64,000 bases of DNA from Sipunculus nudus (GCA_026874595.1 CM049317.1:49376401-49440400), one strand, 5' to 3'; shown: positions 13,801 to 24,815, counted from the stretch's first letter. Numbers and translations: made by a program. Notes: a model not told the origin generated them from the letters alone.

Positions 13801-15928
13801 CCACAAAAAAAGTTGTGTGATTTGTTAAAAAAAACTATTGGCACATCTTAAGCACCGTTATCTCGGCAGTGATGTCACACAAAGGGAAATCTAGTGTGAC
13901 TTAAAAATCTAAATCTCATCAAAACCTCAGTATTTCTGACTCTGTCAGCCCCAAATTTCCAGGGAAGAATAAAACCAACATATATTGCTATATTTTAGTC
14001 ATATCTTAATTTTGCCTATGACTCTACACTTCGCACTAGCCTTTCACATCAGGGCCCAGTTTCTGTTCTGGATTAAATCCACACACATAATACAACCGCG
14101 TGCAATAAGCTTTACCTAACCTTTATGTTGCACCATAACGCTTCATCTATCTATCATTACTGGTATGATATCACCATTACTACAAATATTTATTCATAAT
14201 AGCAGATACATGTTTATTGTGGAGCTCTGCTAATACAGAATCGCGAATAAAAGAATCGCTCGGTTTGGTGTTGGCTTTGTTGTTTCGGTAGTATCGTTGA
14301 CTGGTCATTAAGACCTTGGATTTTTTAAAATTAAAAGCTCATACCATGTTTTTCCCAACAATGCAGGTCAAACAACATATCCATTAGCACCAAGATTTAC
14401 TAAACAAGATGGAGGGACGGACCATCGGCCACATTGTGTTGTTCTTCTGACAGCCCGGCCCTTTAACTGGACGGTTCAAAATTGTTCAGATCTTGCCGAT
14501 GTTGCTTGCGTGAAGGGTAGATATTTGATTAATTAGTGGAAATTGCAGGGCAGATTTTACTTTTAATCACTTCATAGAAATGTGTGCTGAACTGCATTGT
14601 CTTGAAATTCTACACAATTGTTAAATAGCCATCTCTCTCTAAGTTTCTCTCTGTCTGTTTGTCTCTCTCTTTCTCCCTCTCTCTACATATATATAATGTT
14701 GTGTATTATAATATTATGTAATGGGGAAAAAATAAAATCTAATAATATAATATGTATCTGTTTGCATCTTTCAGATAATAAAGTTAGTATAAACACCCGT
14801 CTGGAAGCGCCATCCACACCAAGACTGATCAGAAGTACCAGGGACAATCCAAAAGGATCCCCGTCATTGCTATGTAATACAGGTCACTAATTTATTAGGT
14901 TGTATCTCTTTAAGGAGGACAATGGTGAAAGCAGAGTTCTTTAAACAATGGGCCCACTCTGCTATGATTCTAGGTCGGTTCAATATGAGGTCCGAATAAT
15001 AAACTTTTACACATCCTAAATCTTCTGGTAGGCCTGAACCGGAAGGCTCTAGTTCCATAGTCCACACACTTCCTTGTCTTCTATTAATAGAGATCCAAAA
15101 TTTAAATTCTGGACAAATTAAAAAGAAGTAATAATAATATAGATGTGCTGTGGCATGAACATTTATTAGTCCTGTTTTTAGTAAGCCAATGCTTGGTTTA
15201 ACAAAAAAAACGAGGTTCGCCAATACCAAAATTCAACAGTTTTGCAGCATTTTAAGCAGTTTTTGAGCAGATAGCAATAGATCTTTTTTTTATTAATTTA
15301 ATCTGTTAGGTGGAACATTTTAGTACTTTGATATATGTCATACTCCTTCGAAGTTAATTTCACTTACATCGCGTTTGTTGTTGTTGATTATTATATTGTT
15401 AGGCATTACTCTCGCACTGCTGATGTTGTTGTATGCTCTATTATTTTGTAGATAAGTACACCCTCATGGCTTTTGTTGTTTGTTGTATTATTTTGCATGT
15501 AATTATCATCATCGCTGATGTTATATAAGTTTCCTTATTCTATAGATTATTACAGCCTTCTTGCGTTTGTCGTTGTATATTGCAATATTTTGTAGGATAT
15601 CACACCCTCATGGCGTTCGTTATAGTATGCTGTATTATTGTGGTGGGATTGCTGGTCATTATACGTATCCAGTGCATGCGATTAAAGAGGCAAGTAGTAC
15701 CTGTTTGTGTATATTATTATCCAATAAACATCGGAACAAATGAAACATATGTTAACTCAATGTTAACATCCTCCTCACATGTTTACATATAATTTGCTAC
15801 ATGTATCATAACAGCGGGTAATAAACATAGTGTTCCCGCAGATAATGGTTCTGTAGATGACTCCCGAAGTTAATGTAGATTAGCAAGACAGAAGGCTGGT
15901 CACTAGGCAGGTTCACTATACATGTCTT

Positions 15929-16002
<74 letters not shown>

Positions 16003-16519
16003 TGGTATCTTGTTTTTTCTATATATCGTGGTATAATTATTATTTGCAACGATATAACTAATTACTCATCTCAGAGTTGTATATTCATAGAATAAGTTAT
16101 TATGTAAGAATTTTATCACTTTATTATTACTTAATGAAAATGTACCATACATTTTGCACGTGTCTTCTGCAATTATATGTCTTATTTTTTTTTACAAAAG
16201 AAGAACACCCATTTATCAAGGAGAAATGCTCACTGAGACATACTGTGAAATCACAGGAGAAATAGATTCTCGTCCAAGACAGCCACTTCCGGAAATACCA
16301 GTGGTACAATACCGCGAAGAACAAGTCTATACCTCTGTACCCTCAACACTCGAACTGGATCGAATGCCTCTGAATCCCCCACACATTCCGTGCATTGACG
16401 GCTCGCCCTGTAATCGGAGGTCTGCTTACTGTGTAGTTGCTGACAACTCGTGTAGTGACAGTGTTATCCACGAGGAAAACCCTCTATATACGTCATCAGA
16501 TATCCCGGATGAATACTAA
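9688..16519 (+). CDS. R1: dual C-type lectin-like domain receptor with tyrosine/NPxY tail
   Basis: Eight exons join without a stop: 9688-9766, 12431-12667, 13084-13215, 13372-13614, 14367-14516, 14775-14882, 15596-15689, 16201-16519 (1362 nt, 453 residues). The first six introns are phase 1 with GT-AG ends; the last is phase 2 with a GC-AG donor. Residues 1-20 are a signal peptide. CTLD1 (about 27-149) has the four family cysteines in the contexts GFC, KRC, QSC and FIC. CTLD2 (about 150-280) follows an extra cysteine cluster and shows WIGW, HC, QNC and VAC. A stalk (281-316) leads to one membrane helix (about 321-341). The tail (342-453) contains PLPEIP, YCEI, YTSV, SAYCVV (ITIM consensus S-x-Y-x-x-V) and NPLY (NPxY). 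N-x-S/T sites dot the ectodomain. No EPN/WND calcium triad is convincing, so sugar binding is doubtful. A surface recognition or endocytic receptor is inferred; the ligand is unknown. The start is supported by the same 79-nt leader exon in R2. A polyadenylation signal lies at 16988. Confidence 0.82.
10495..10955 (+). repeat. dispersed repeat copy 1, inside R1 intron 1
   Basis: The segment from the C/G-rich 'ttttggcaaggggg' block through '(g)actattcagagaa' to 'ttgaagataaattgacgcc' recurs in the same order at 30405-30735, and both copies have a TA array near the 3' end. It is a mobile or dispersed repeat of about 0.35-0.45 kb, class unknown. It interrupts intron 1 of R1 relative to copies A and B. 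Confidence 0.55.
11676..11709. other. perfect 13-bp inverted repeat (hairpin)
   Basis: GATATTCGATATT at 11676-11688 is followed after 8 bases by its exact reverse complement AATATCGAATATC at 11697-11709. It lies in intron 1 of R1, 0.7 kb before exon 2. It may form a hairpin in RNA or DNA. Function is unknown. Confidence 0.8.
14887..15235. repeat. intron-6 block shared with R3
   Basis: Part of the intron between the stalk and membrane exons of R1 matches the equivalent intron of R3 (53330-53560), including 'ttctagttccatagtccacaca'-like sequence. This shows that the duplication covers introns as well as exons. The 119-codon minus-strand frame here is not conserved in R3, where it meets stops. 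Confidence 0.6.
15933..16000. repeat. (TA)n microsatellite in the last R1 intron
   Basis: A TA array of about 65 bp lies between the membrane exon and the tail exon. The same position in R3 (54144-54155) holds only a very short TA run, so the array expanded or shrank after duplication. Confidence 0.95.
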
Positions 16520-16620
16520 AGAGGAAAACCCACTATATACGTCGTCAGATATCCCAGAAAAATACTAACTAGGAAGACCCTCCGTATACGTTGTCAGATA
16601 TCCCGGAAAAATATATTGAC
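16471..16620 (+). repeat. 49-bp minisatellite at the end of the R1 tail exon (about 3 units)
   Basis: The last 16 codons of R1, coding EENPLYTSSDIPDEY and the stop, form the first unit of a 49-bp tandem repeat. Two further units follow in the 3' UTR at about 16520 and 16569. Because 49 is not a multiple of three and each unit carries TAA, later units are untranslated. The same repeat has about 11 units in R3. Confidence 0.85.
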
Positions 16621-16987
16621 GATGAGTCAATACTGACACAGGGGACCATTCTAGATTACGGAATCAGCAGAAAGCAGAGAGAGAGAGAGAGAGAGCGAGA
16701 GAGATACAGAGAAAAGGAAAAGTATACAATATACTTGCTAGCCACAGCTCCAGTACTTGCGTGTAAATCAAGGGCGAAATTGTTCTTAAAATGTTTATCG
16801 CAAAGCCCGGGAATGTGCAAGGATAAACTTACCAATGAGAAAACCCTCGCTTTTACCAGGAAATATGTGTGTTTGTATTTATCATTATAAGTTATGTAAG
16901 AAATATATTAATTCATAAACAAAATGTAACCATTTTTACTATGCAGAGAAGATATTTATGACTAACATTTTTGAATATTGTTTTCTG

Positions 16988-16993
16988 AATAAA
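16988..16993 (+). terminator. candidate polyadenylation signal of R1
   Basis: A canonical AATAAA lies 470 bp after the R1 stop, followed within 30 bp by T-rich sequence. Other AATAAA matches occur near 17119, so the exact cleavage site is open. Confidence 0.45.
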
Positions 16994-17139
16994 GTTTGTC
17001 AAATTAAATTTCCTTCTTTCGAAAGTATCGGTATAGGAGACCAACTGCAGTAACATGTCTAATGAAGCTCGAGGCAGTAAAATATTATGGCAGTTGTATT
17101 GCAAGTACATTCATAGTCAATAAATGCAGAGAATAATAA

Positions 17140-17480
17140 ATGATTATTGGACACTGAGAAAGTGAATTAACATAACCGCCACAGGTACTTATGCTCAGCC
17201 CCTGTGACCTAATTATGCTAATCAGTTCTTAAACATTTTAACACAGAAGGCTTACCATATATATGGTGCAACAGCTATAATAAGACAATCATGACGTCAC
17301 AAAGGTTGGTCGCGAATGACGTCGCATTGACTGACGTCATCAGTTAGATGTGCTAATATCTGTTCTCCATCGAAATCATTGTTTGCTGTATTTTGGATTA
17401 TTTGTCTCATACGAGTTCACTGCAAGGTGAAACATTATTATTCCCTGTGCAGTCGGCGAAATAGCTTCTGCAACCTTTGG
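17140..17480. repeat. 3' flank block shared with R3
   Basis: The stretch from 'acataaccgccacaggtact' to about 17480 matches 55400-55700 at high identity. It marks the downstream end of the R1/R3 duplication and contains the CRE-like palindromes. Confidence 0.7.
17292..17339. promoter_or_regulatory. cluster of CRE/ATF-type palindromes
   Basis: TGACGTCA occurs at 17292-17299 and 17332-17339, with the near match TGACGTCG at 17317-17324. A further TGACGTCA lies at 17915-17922. The pair at 17317 and 17332 is kept with the same 15-bp spacing at 55568 and 55583, while the first site is lost there. CREB/ATF/AP-1 proteins bind this motif in animals. No gene start is obvious nearby, so an enhancer role for the receptor cluster is only a suggestion. 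Confidence 0.4.
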
Positions 17481-18600
17481 CTTAGAACTATTTATACTGT
17501 TTCCTCTATATAATTACTATCCAGGATAAAAACATACAGACAGGGGCACTGGACAGACTAAATTTTATGTTTAGGAAAGTGTCCCAAATAATGTGCTTGT
17601 CAAGTGACTTGCGGTTTACATTGCCAATGGTAACCTGATTTCTTGCTTGCTCTGCCCATGCTGATTTATTGAAAGAATATGCGACTGGGTCTCATAGAAG
17701 TCATGGTTAGGTCAGTTAAATACTCCTTATCCGCCTTCAATCATTAAGCAGATAAAACTTCGTGTTCGCTCCGCAAGTAACAAGAAATAAACATATAAAA
17801 AAAAAATCGTATCAACATTCGAAACATAAACTAGAGCTCTGTCGGCTTCCAATTACAGCACCTAGATCAGCCTGTACGTAGCCTTCTCATAGTTAAACAG
17901 TTGGTGCTGGGTTGTGACGTCACAAGAATTTTGTCTCTCGTGAATCAGCTGTTTTTTAATTTTTTAATTAGAAATCGTTCAGTCTATAAGGCCTTTTGTC
18001 ATCTAAATTATAAGACATAATAAAATAATATATCTCAGATATCTAGTATAAACAGTTTTACTATTTCTTTACACACGTGTCTGAGCATTTTTGATAATTT
18101 AACGTGACATTACTGAAAGATTATTAACCGTGTAAATAACGTCAGCGTAAAAAAACTCTAGTTTTGATTCTGAAATTGATTCTACACTTATGGGTGGCGT
18201 GATGTTGTAGGTTATAACCTAGCCATGAATACACGACTCAGTAGGCATTCATAATTATATGTGTGATATTACGCTGGTTGTAGGTTCTTCACAGCCGTAG
18301 CTGTTAAACAAGCAATTAATTGGTAAAATGCAACACAAATAATATGACAGTTGTCACTACACAGTAAGATGTTATTTAATATGCCTGTTTGTACACCAGT
18401 TGCCTATATGTATCCAAAATATATATGCTATGAATACAAAATGTTCTTTGAAAGGTAAGGCTATTCCGATTTAATAATTCCCTTAGAGTATTTACACGAA
18501 TACACACAATATTTAACCTTTCCTACTGTTAAAAATTCTAGCATTACCAGACTAATCTACAGAGATCAATGTAGTTAAATATCAGTAGATGATGTTTGAA
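17480..18600. other. no gene seen
   Basis: Apart from the TGACGTCA site at 17915, I see no coding exon or clear repeat here. Confidence 0.4.
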
Positions 18601-18604
18601 ATTC

Positions 18605-19285
18605 AGTTACTGATATTCTCAAATACAGTAAAGTCGTCACTGCTACATGACCGATTATACCTCAGCATCACTCGTTGGATATCGATGAGTCGACTCAGGT
18701 TCCTAACGTATCCCTCAAAGTTAGGTGTCAGCTGAAGTGATGTCCATGATTTAATACTTTCCAATCTTGTCACACATAATAATGAAATAAATATATATTA
18801 GAAAAAGGTTTAAAATTATTATGAAAAATTTACACGGATTTATAAAGATAATATTTCTATAAATGTGAGAATCGTAATGTAATGAAATTTGATAAAAACC
18901 TCCTAGTTAAATCTCGTTATATGTTCTTCGTCAAGGCCGTATTTTCTATTTGAATCACAGATTGTATCGTTTAAAGGGGAGTATATTATGATATAATAAT
19001 AAGGAAAATAACACATAATATTATATATTAGAGCATCATAATCTTAAATTGTGTTAATTATCTCTGAATAAAATTTCCTCATAAAGCAACTAATAAAACG
19101 AAGGATTATAGAAGTACCAACACGATGTTAAAAGGTAAAATTGTACCACACATTGACAGTTTCAAGGTTAGCGTCCTCTCAATAGCATAACAAATGACAT
19201 CGGCAATAAAACGCTGTTCCTTATATGTTTCTGTAGCAAGAGGACGTGTGTCATGGTTGTAGTAGATGTTTCGGGCGGCCCCCCC
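18605..19285 (-). pseudogene. single-CTLD pseudogene, minus strand
   Basis: Two exon remnants lie in order on the minus strand. The first (about 19170-19285) reads ARNIYYNHDTRPLATETY followed by KEQRFIADVICYAIE. It matches EEQRFIADVIAFF of the pseudogene at 33.1 kb. The second (about 18605-18766) reads LESIKSWTSLQLTPNFEGY, matching WESINFWTSAGLALDFDGY of that copy. The helix-1 cysteine is missing and stops or frame breaks follow the second piece. It belongs to a CTLD subfamily distinct from R1-R4. I infer an old, dead copy. Confidence 0.55.
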
Positions 19286-19379
19286 CCTTCAAATTTTATT
19301 GGTAACAGTATTGAAATAATATAAGATGCGTCTGTTGAAATATACGGTTTCATAAGATAAATATTTTGCAATGAGCCGT

Positions 19380-20550
19380 TAGGGACTGACTGTCAAATAT
19401 TTTAATCATGAGCTTTTCGCAGGGACTTTTTATGTGCTTCATTTACATGATATAAGACAACTTGTGCTAGAGTTATCCAGGTAAACCCATCCCCTAAAAA
19501 GTCAGTGGGAAAGTCAAATTACGTTAATCAAGAAATTACAGAAAGAATTATGTTTTGGAAAAGAATTGAGGGATATACAGATACCATTTTGAAGGGAATT
19601 TTTTTTTCGATAAACGGCATGGGTGCAACATCTTCATTGCTTGACATTGCAAAAGCTATAGCGACTATACATAGATGCCATCTACTAACAGATATATGTG
19701 TATGTTGCTAAAGGCTCTTGTTCACGAAACTCCAAAGTATGTCAAAGGACAGGCTCAGGTAAATAGATTCCAACAGTTATAAATGATTGTCTTGAGCTTT
19801 GTTGTTGTCATGGAATAAGCAGGTCTGATCGAAATCTGACAATGCTCCCTAGTAAAAGACAGGTTAATTTTTTTTTTCGGTGCACGTCTGCACAGCTGTT
19901 CGGTGCACGTCTGCGACAAAAAAATAACTTCAGTCTTGGTTCGATGTATTGTCTTTAAGCATATTAACACTTTATTTACGTACGGATTTAAAAAAAAAAC
20001 CTAGATGGCCAGGGTAAGACCGTATGAACAATATGTTATTTTTTTTTAAGGAAATCAGGATCAACATAATATATTATGTTTTATATACCATTATAAAAAA
20101 GAACGAATCCCTGACCGTGTTCAAATCTGAAAAACGACTACATGAATAATATGGAGAATCTTAAGGTGGTTCGTAGGCTCCAGCTGCAGAAAATAGTTTG
20201 GTATTATTTTTTAATGCTTCATTAGCTCTGGAGATTACGGATTTAAAATAAATGTGTGTTTCAGCCTCCCACGAATTTTATTCAAGTTGAAGGGCTTTCT
20301 TTTTAAATTTTGTTACAAACAACCCATAGATTAGTCGAACGTTGGTTTTAATGAAAAGAAATTTATGAATGTAAAGACACCATAACAGGTTAACCTAGAA
20401 AACGTATACATGTTTTAAATTGCAGTTGATTATGTCTGAGGTCTCAGCTCCTCGTATATTGACGCACCAGAAAAACGCTCACAATATTGAAAGCAGATTC
20501 GCGTGGTCAATTGTTTAGCGCTTAAAATTTTCCATTTCGTCCTCACTTCC
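19380..20550. other. no gene seen
   Basis: AT-rich sequence. The octamer phrase 'cggtgcacgtctgc' occurs twice at 19879-19914, a small direct duplication. No coding segment is supported. Confidence 0.4.
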
Positions 20551-20564
20551 TTAGAAGGAACGGG

Positions 20565-20860
20565 GACATTTATTTGGGTTTTTGTCACCCGCTTCCTTGG
20601 AAGGAACGGGGGACATTGATGTGGGTTTGTCTGTCTATCCTTCTGTTTGTCTGCTGTATGTCTGTCTGTCAGTCTGCCTGTCACTCTGTCCGTCCGTCAG
20701 GTTTTCGTTTCAGTGCGATAACTTTCCTTATTTTTATCCGATTTCATTCAAATTTGAGTCAGTTAATGCTCTCATGCTTTCCTTGTTTGGAATTGGTTTT
20801 GGAGAGTCCGTCTTACAAGATAATAAAATAATATAAAATTTCAGTTGATATGATGATTCA
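20565..20860 (+). repeat. GTCT-type dispersed repeat, copy 1
   Basis: The segment runs from 'cccgcttccttggaaggaacggg' through a degenerate (GTCT)n tract to 'gtgcgataactttcc' and 'ggaattggttttggag'. It recurs at 21117-21330 in the same orientation. Repeats with GTCT tracts followed by 'gcgataac' are common in bivalve genomes. The frames across it are artefacts. Confidence 0.65.
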
Positions 20861-21109
20861 GTACATTTAGTTTTACTTTTCACCAACAGTTGTCCCTAGC
20901 GGTGGACATAAAATATTTGATTTTTTTGCAGTAACTTCCGGGTGCGCCATTTTTTAACGTGGTTAAAACTATTTGCTCTTACCACCGACTTAAAAATCAA
21001 CCCGGACTTGAAGGGGAAAGCGGGAGACATAAATTTCTTGAAATTTCCTTTTGAAAGAATAAAATTCCCTAAAAGGCAAAATATTGGCTAGGGGGATCCG
21101 AGTGACCTC

Positions 21110-21335
21110 GATTTGTGTCTCCCGCTTACTTGGAAGGAACGGGGGAAATTGATTTTGGTGTGCCTGTCTGCCCCGCTGTCTCTCTGGCTGTTTGTCGGTC
21201 CGTCTGTCTGTATGTCAGGTTTTTGTGTCCGTGCGATAATCTTCCAAAATTGTATTCGATTTTATTCGCATTGGGTCTCATGCTTACCTTGGTTGGGATT
21301 GGTTTTGGAGGGTCTTTCAGGAACTCTTTTCTCCT
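21110..21335 (+). repeat. GTCT-type dispersed repeat, copy 2
   Basis: This is the second copy of the repeat at 20565, with 'cccgcttacttggaaggaacggg', a GTCT tract, 'gtgcgataatcttcc' and 'gggattggttttggaggg'. The two copies make a local tandem about 550 bp apart. Confidence 0.65.
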
Positions 21336-21979
21336 TTAAGAGGTTCGGTTTGGCACTTGGAGGTTCGCGACATGGCAATAACTCACAATGAGGTCCCAGA
21401 TAAAAACTGTGTTTTGACTGGATGTTCCGACGATTTGGACCCGCATGCGCACTTTATTCTAACGATTTGAGTCAACAGTCGGGTGTTTTGGTCCTACCGA
21501 GATATTAGAAGAGGAAATAGTATATGAGGTTAGACCTGTTTTTATATAATTTTTCATGTGAAGTATGTGTCTAGAGATTGACAGTCCAGTTATTTAATGT
21601 ACCTAATTAATCTCTGTCTGCGAACGAATTTACGTTTAGTTAATCTAAATGTGGATAAAGGCCGGTGATAGACATGTTCAGTCACATGTTATACCAGTTT
21701 ATGGAATACAAGTCATGTAGAATTAGAAGCAGTTCCAGCATTTTAAAGGAAAATGACCGCTTTTCAACAACAGTCACCAAACAAATTGTAAATCGGCTTC
21801 GGTGATTGAAATTGAACAAGCTGGAAGATTTTACATGGAATACATGCATAACATCCTGTACAGTGTTAACAGTACTCTATCCTTAGTAATTTCTTTAAAT
21901 TGTTCGACAAATCACTCATTATACAGAAGCCATAGGAACACATCGCCAATTCTACCTATTTTGAGTTTGGCCAGTAAAT

Positions 21980-22800
21980 GGAACACATTCAAGCACTGTT
22001 TCGAAAACTGTTTATTTGGAGTTTTCCACACATGGGCTTTGGGGACAAAACGGACTCTCTCAATGTTTTGTCACGCTCGATTACACATTGACTGAAGGCG
22101 TTCTCTAATTAACTAGTGTCATATTGACTAATTATTACCAAGCGTAGACTTTACTAGAATAACAGTTTGCAGTAACCAGATACATCCGCCTGGCTATCAA
22201 GAGTGCAAATGAACAAGTAGAAAGTATTGTTTTCCCTTGAAAATTGCTGACCATCATAACATGGTAAGTTATTTCAGAATTATTTCTTAATTAAAATGTG
22301 TCTAGTGTCAATAATATACTTGGAATTGTGTATCACTAAGCAAAAATCTAAGGTTGCCATGTTTGTATTTACATCTTATAATGAGGAACCTACAAATACA
22401 CTTTAAAGAATTATTAACCTTAGAATAAGAAAAGGTTACTTATTAATTATATTGATACGTCGTTTTAATAAAATACACATTTATGCATTACATTTTGATT
22501 TTGTTAATATTATGTTTTGGAAACTTTAGTATTGAGGTTTTCAAAACGTGTGGGCATAAGGGACAAAACCGAATCTCTCAAGGTGTAGCTACGCTTAATT
22601 ACACATTCATTTAAGGTGTTCTCTAGTTAATTTGGTGTTGCATTAATTTATTATTACCAACTGCAGAATATACTGAGGTCACCCATCAATTCTTTCTCTT
22701 TGCAGGAACCAGATACATCTGCTTGGCTGGCAAGAACGGAAATGAAAAAGGAGTTGAATTTTTATGATTGGCGATTATAACACGGTAGGTTATTCCTGAG
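21980..22800 (+). repeat. tandem pair of a segment of about 0.5 kb
   Basis: 21980-22280 and 22515-22800 share an ordered set of phrases: 'tttggagttttccacacatggg' with 'ttgaggttttcaaaacgtgtggg', 'cgattacacattgactgaaggcgttctctaatta' with its partner at 22596, and 'ccagatacatc(c/t)gc(c/t)tggct'. Both end with an AG-bounded, exon-like piece and a 'ggta(a/g)gtta' donor-like site, but no open frame is shared. It is a divergent tandem duplication of unknown nature. Confidence 0.5.
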
Positions 22801-23139
22801 ATATTTCTGGATCATAAAAAAGTTTCAATGATGCACATGGCATTTTGTATTGCAAAACAAAAAAAAATGTTGTCTATGTTAACCACCTAAATTATAAGGA
22901 GACTACAAATAAGTTGAAAAAAGTTAATAAATTATAAGGCATTTAAGGAAATAAGAATAAATAAGTATTCTAAATGTCAATCCACCTTTGAGATAAAGTT
23001 CATGTATATGTTTATAATATTTATTGTATATTTATTAAATACGGTTAATGTGATTTAAAATTTATCGTGTTCAATATATATAAAAAACCTTGGCAAAAAT
23101 CATTAAGTTAACGACATTTACATTCGAAATACAATCCCC

Positions 23140-23141
23140 TC

Positions 23142-23212
<71 letters not shown>
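23140..23212. repeat. (GA)n microsatellite
   Basis: A GA dinucleotide array of about 70 bp followed by a G-rich stretch. Confidence 0.95.
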
Positions 23213-23213
<1 letters not shown>

Positions 23214-23229
23214 CGGGAGGGGGGTTCAA

Positions 23230-24290
23230 TTAGCGACTTCACACACCAGAAACGTACCAGTATGCTAATTTATTCTCAATAACTGTTGGTAAGACACCAA
23301 TACTGTTTGCAGACCTGGAAACCTGCGTAATTTCTCTCAGTGCGTGCAGCGTGTTTGAAAGAAATACCGGTATTCATATGTGTGTGTGTGTGAATATTTT
23401 TCCTTTTTATTGATCTCATCTGTTATTTTCCAGATCGATTCTCTGTACCATTTCTCACCCAGTCCTCATCATGCAATTAAAGGATATGTCGACACGGAAT
23501 CAACAATTATTCCGACCGTCGCGATGTTTTGGAGTTTATCGCCGATCTCACAGCGCATCCATTCTACGCAGTTATACCGTTTTTGATGGAAGACTTGTAT
23601 ACATAGATAGAATACATTTGCAGGCAGAACATAACAATAGCTTAAGTATCAAAGACTCTACGCTGAACGATTCCAAGAAATTTTAAATTTATAAGTATTA
23701 ATTTTGAGGAAACCAACTCTGAAATGTGTGAGGTGTTCACTAAGTCTGTATCGCAAATGCCCAGTTTTATTTTGTTCATTTCCTACATAAGTTAATGCTT
23801 TTTTGGCTGTTGCACTTTTTTACAAATGGAAAATATGTTTCCCTAAAACAATATACAGAAACATTCATGGGACAGAAATGTAAGTAAGCTCGGCTGTTCC
23901 CAACGCTTCATTGGCCCGTCTCATTTTTATGTAAGAAATGTTGAATCTTATAAAATTACAGCTGAAACATGATTTTGTTTCATAATTGTCAAATAAAGTG
24001 CACGCAAATAATGTAATTCATATAGAAATAAACACAAACAAAGCATAATCAAATTAGAGGCTGGTAATGAAGTCAGGAGGAACATACCGGAGTCTGCGGA
24101 AACAGTTCGCATTCAGTGCTGTTTAAGTTTGGCATCTTATGGATATCGTAGGCTGCAGACTCACACTGTTCGGTAATAAGAGGCCTCTTTACGCAGCACG
24201 GAGATATTTGGGTAACCATTGAGTGATCATTAATCGGCCCGTTCTCTCAACAATCTCCTTAAAACCTTAAAATGCCGCTTCTATGTAAAT
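23230..24290. other. no gene seen
   Basis: There is a short GT run at about 23377 and otherwise nothing I can support. Confidence 0.4.
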
Positions 24291-24299
24291 GTTTGTGAG

Positions 24300-24815
24300 A
24301 TACTTGTGCGTTCGTAGTGAGATCAAAATTTCAATCTTCACTGCGCTCTTTAGAGATCTTTGAGCGACCTTGGCAATCACTGAGCGCTTATTGAAACATC
24401 CTTGAGCAACCTTTGATAATTTGTTGAGCGCTTCTGGTTTGACCGAAAGAGATCACCTTGAGATATACGAGATCACTGAGAAATCAGGTGCGACCAAGAG
24501 AGATCACTGAGAGATCAGAAGGGACCACTGAGGGATCTCCTTCAGGACGGAAAAAAATTGGCGTTCATTCAAAAATTGCTGAGAGTTCAAAGGGAGATCG
24601 ATGACATCGTTGAGGGCTCCTTGAGAGCGCCTTGAGCGTTCGTAGAGAGATCGCTTCCTTTGGCGATCGTTAAGAGATTGTTTTGGACCGAGTTAAAAGT
24701 TTGAGGAGACCGTGGCGACCGTGAAGATCACTGGAAGATCATTGAGAGATCTTGGTGATCGCTGGGCGCTCATTGAAAGATTGTTGAGAGATCTTAAAGG
24801 GATCTTAACCTTTAC
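24300..24815. repeat. degenerate GAGATC-rich tandem sequence
   Basis: About 16 GATC tetramers occur in 500 bp, mostly inside variants of 'tgagagatc' or 'gagatcactgag'. Chance would give about two. The pattern is a short-period, highly diverged tandem repeat. The frame at 24712 (SLRDLG, RLLRDLKG) only reflects the repeat. Confidence 0.6.

Noticed and set aside
14870-15229. A 119-codon minus-strand frame in an R1 intron
   Set aside because: The matching R3 intron sequence carries stops in this frame, so it is not conserved as protein.
15815-15873. A possible alternative short-tail exon (SVPAD then DDS and stop) shared with R3 at 54028-54085
   Set aside because: The block is similar in both copies, but no acceptor gives a phase that fits the membrane exon, and similarity is no higher than in surrounding intron.
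16591-16890. A 99-codon frame just after the R1 stop
   Set aside because: It starts inside the third minisatellite unit and passes through a GA microsatellite. R3 has stops at the same place.
20574-21391. Cys/Leu/Ser-rich open frames in the GTCT repeat region
   Set aside because: They are explained by the tetranucleotide repeat, and both copies show different broken frames.
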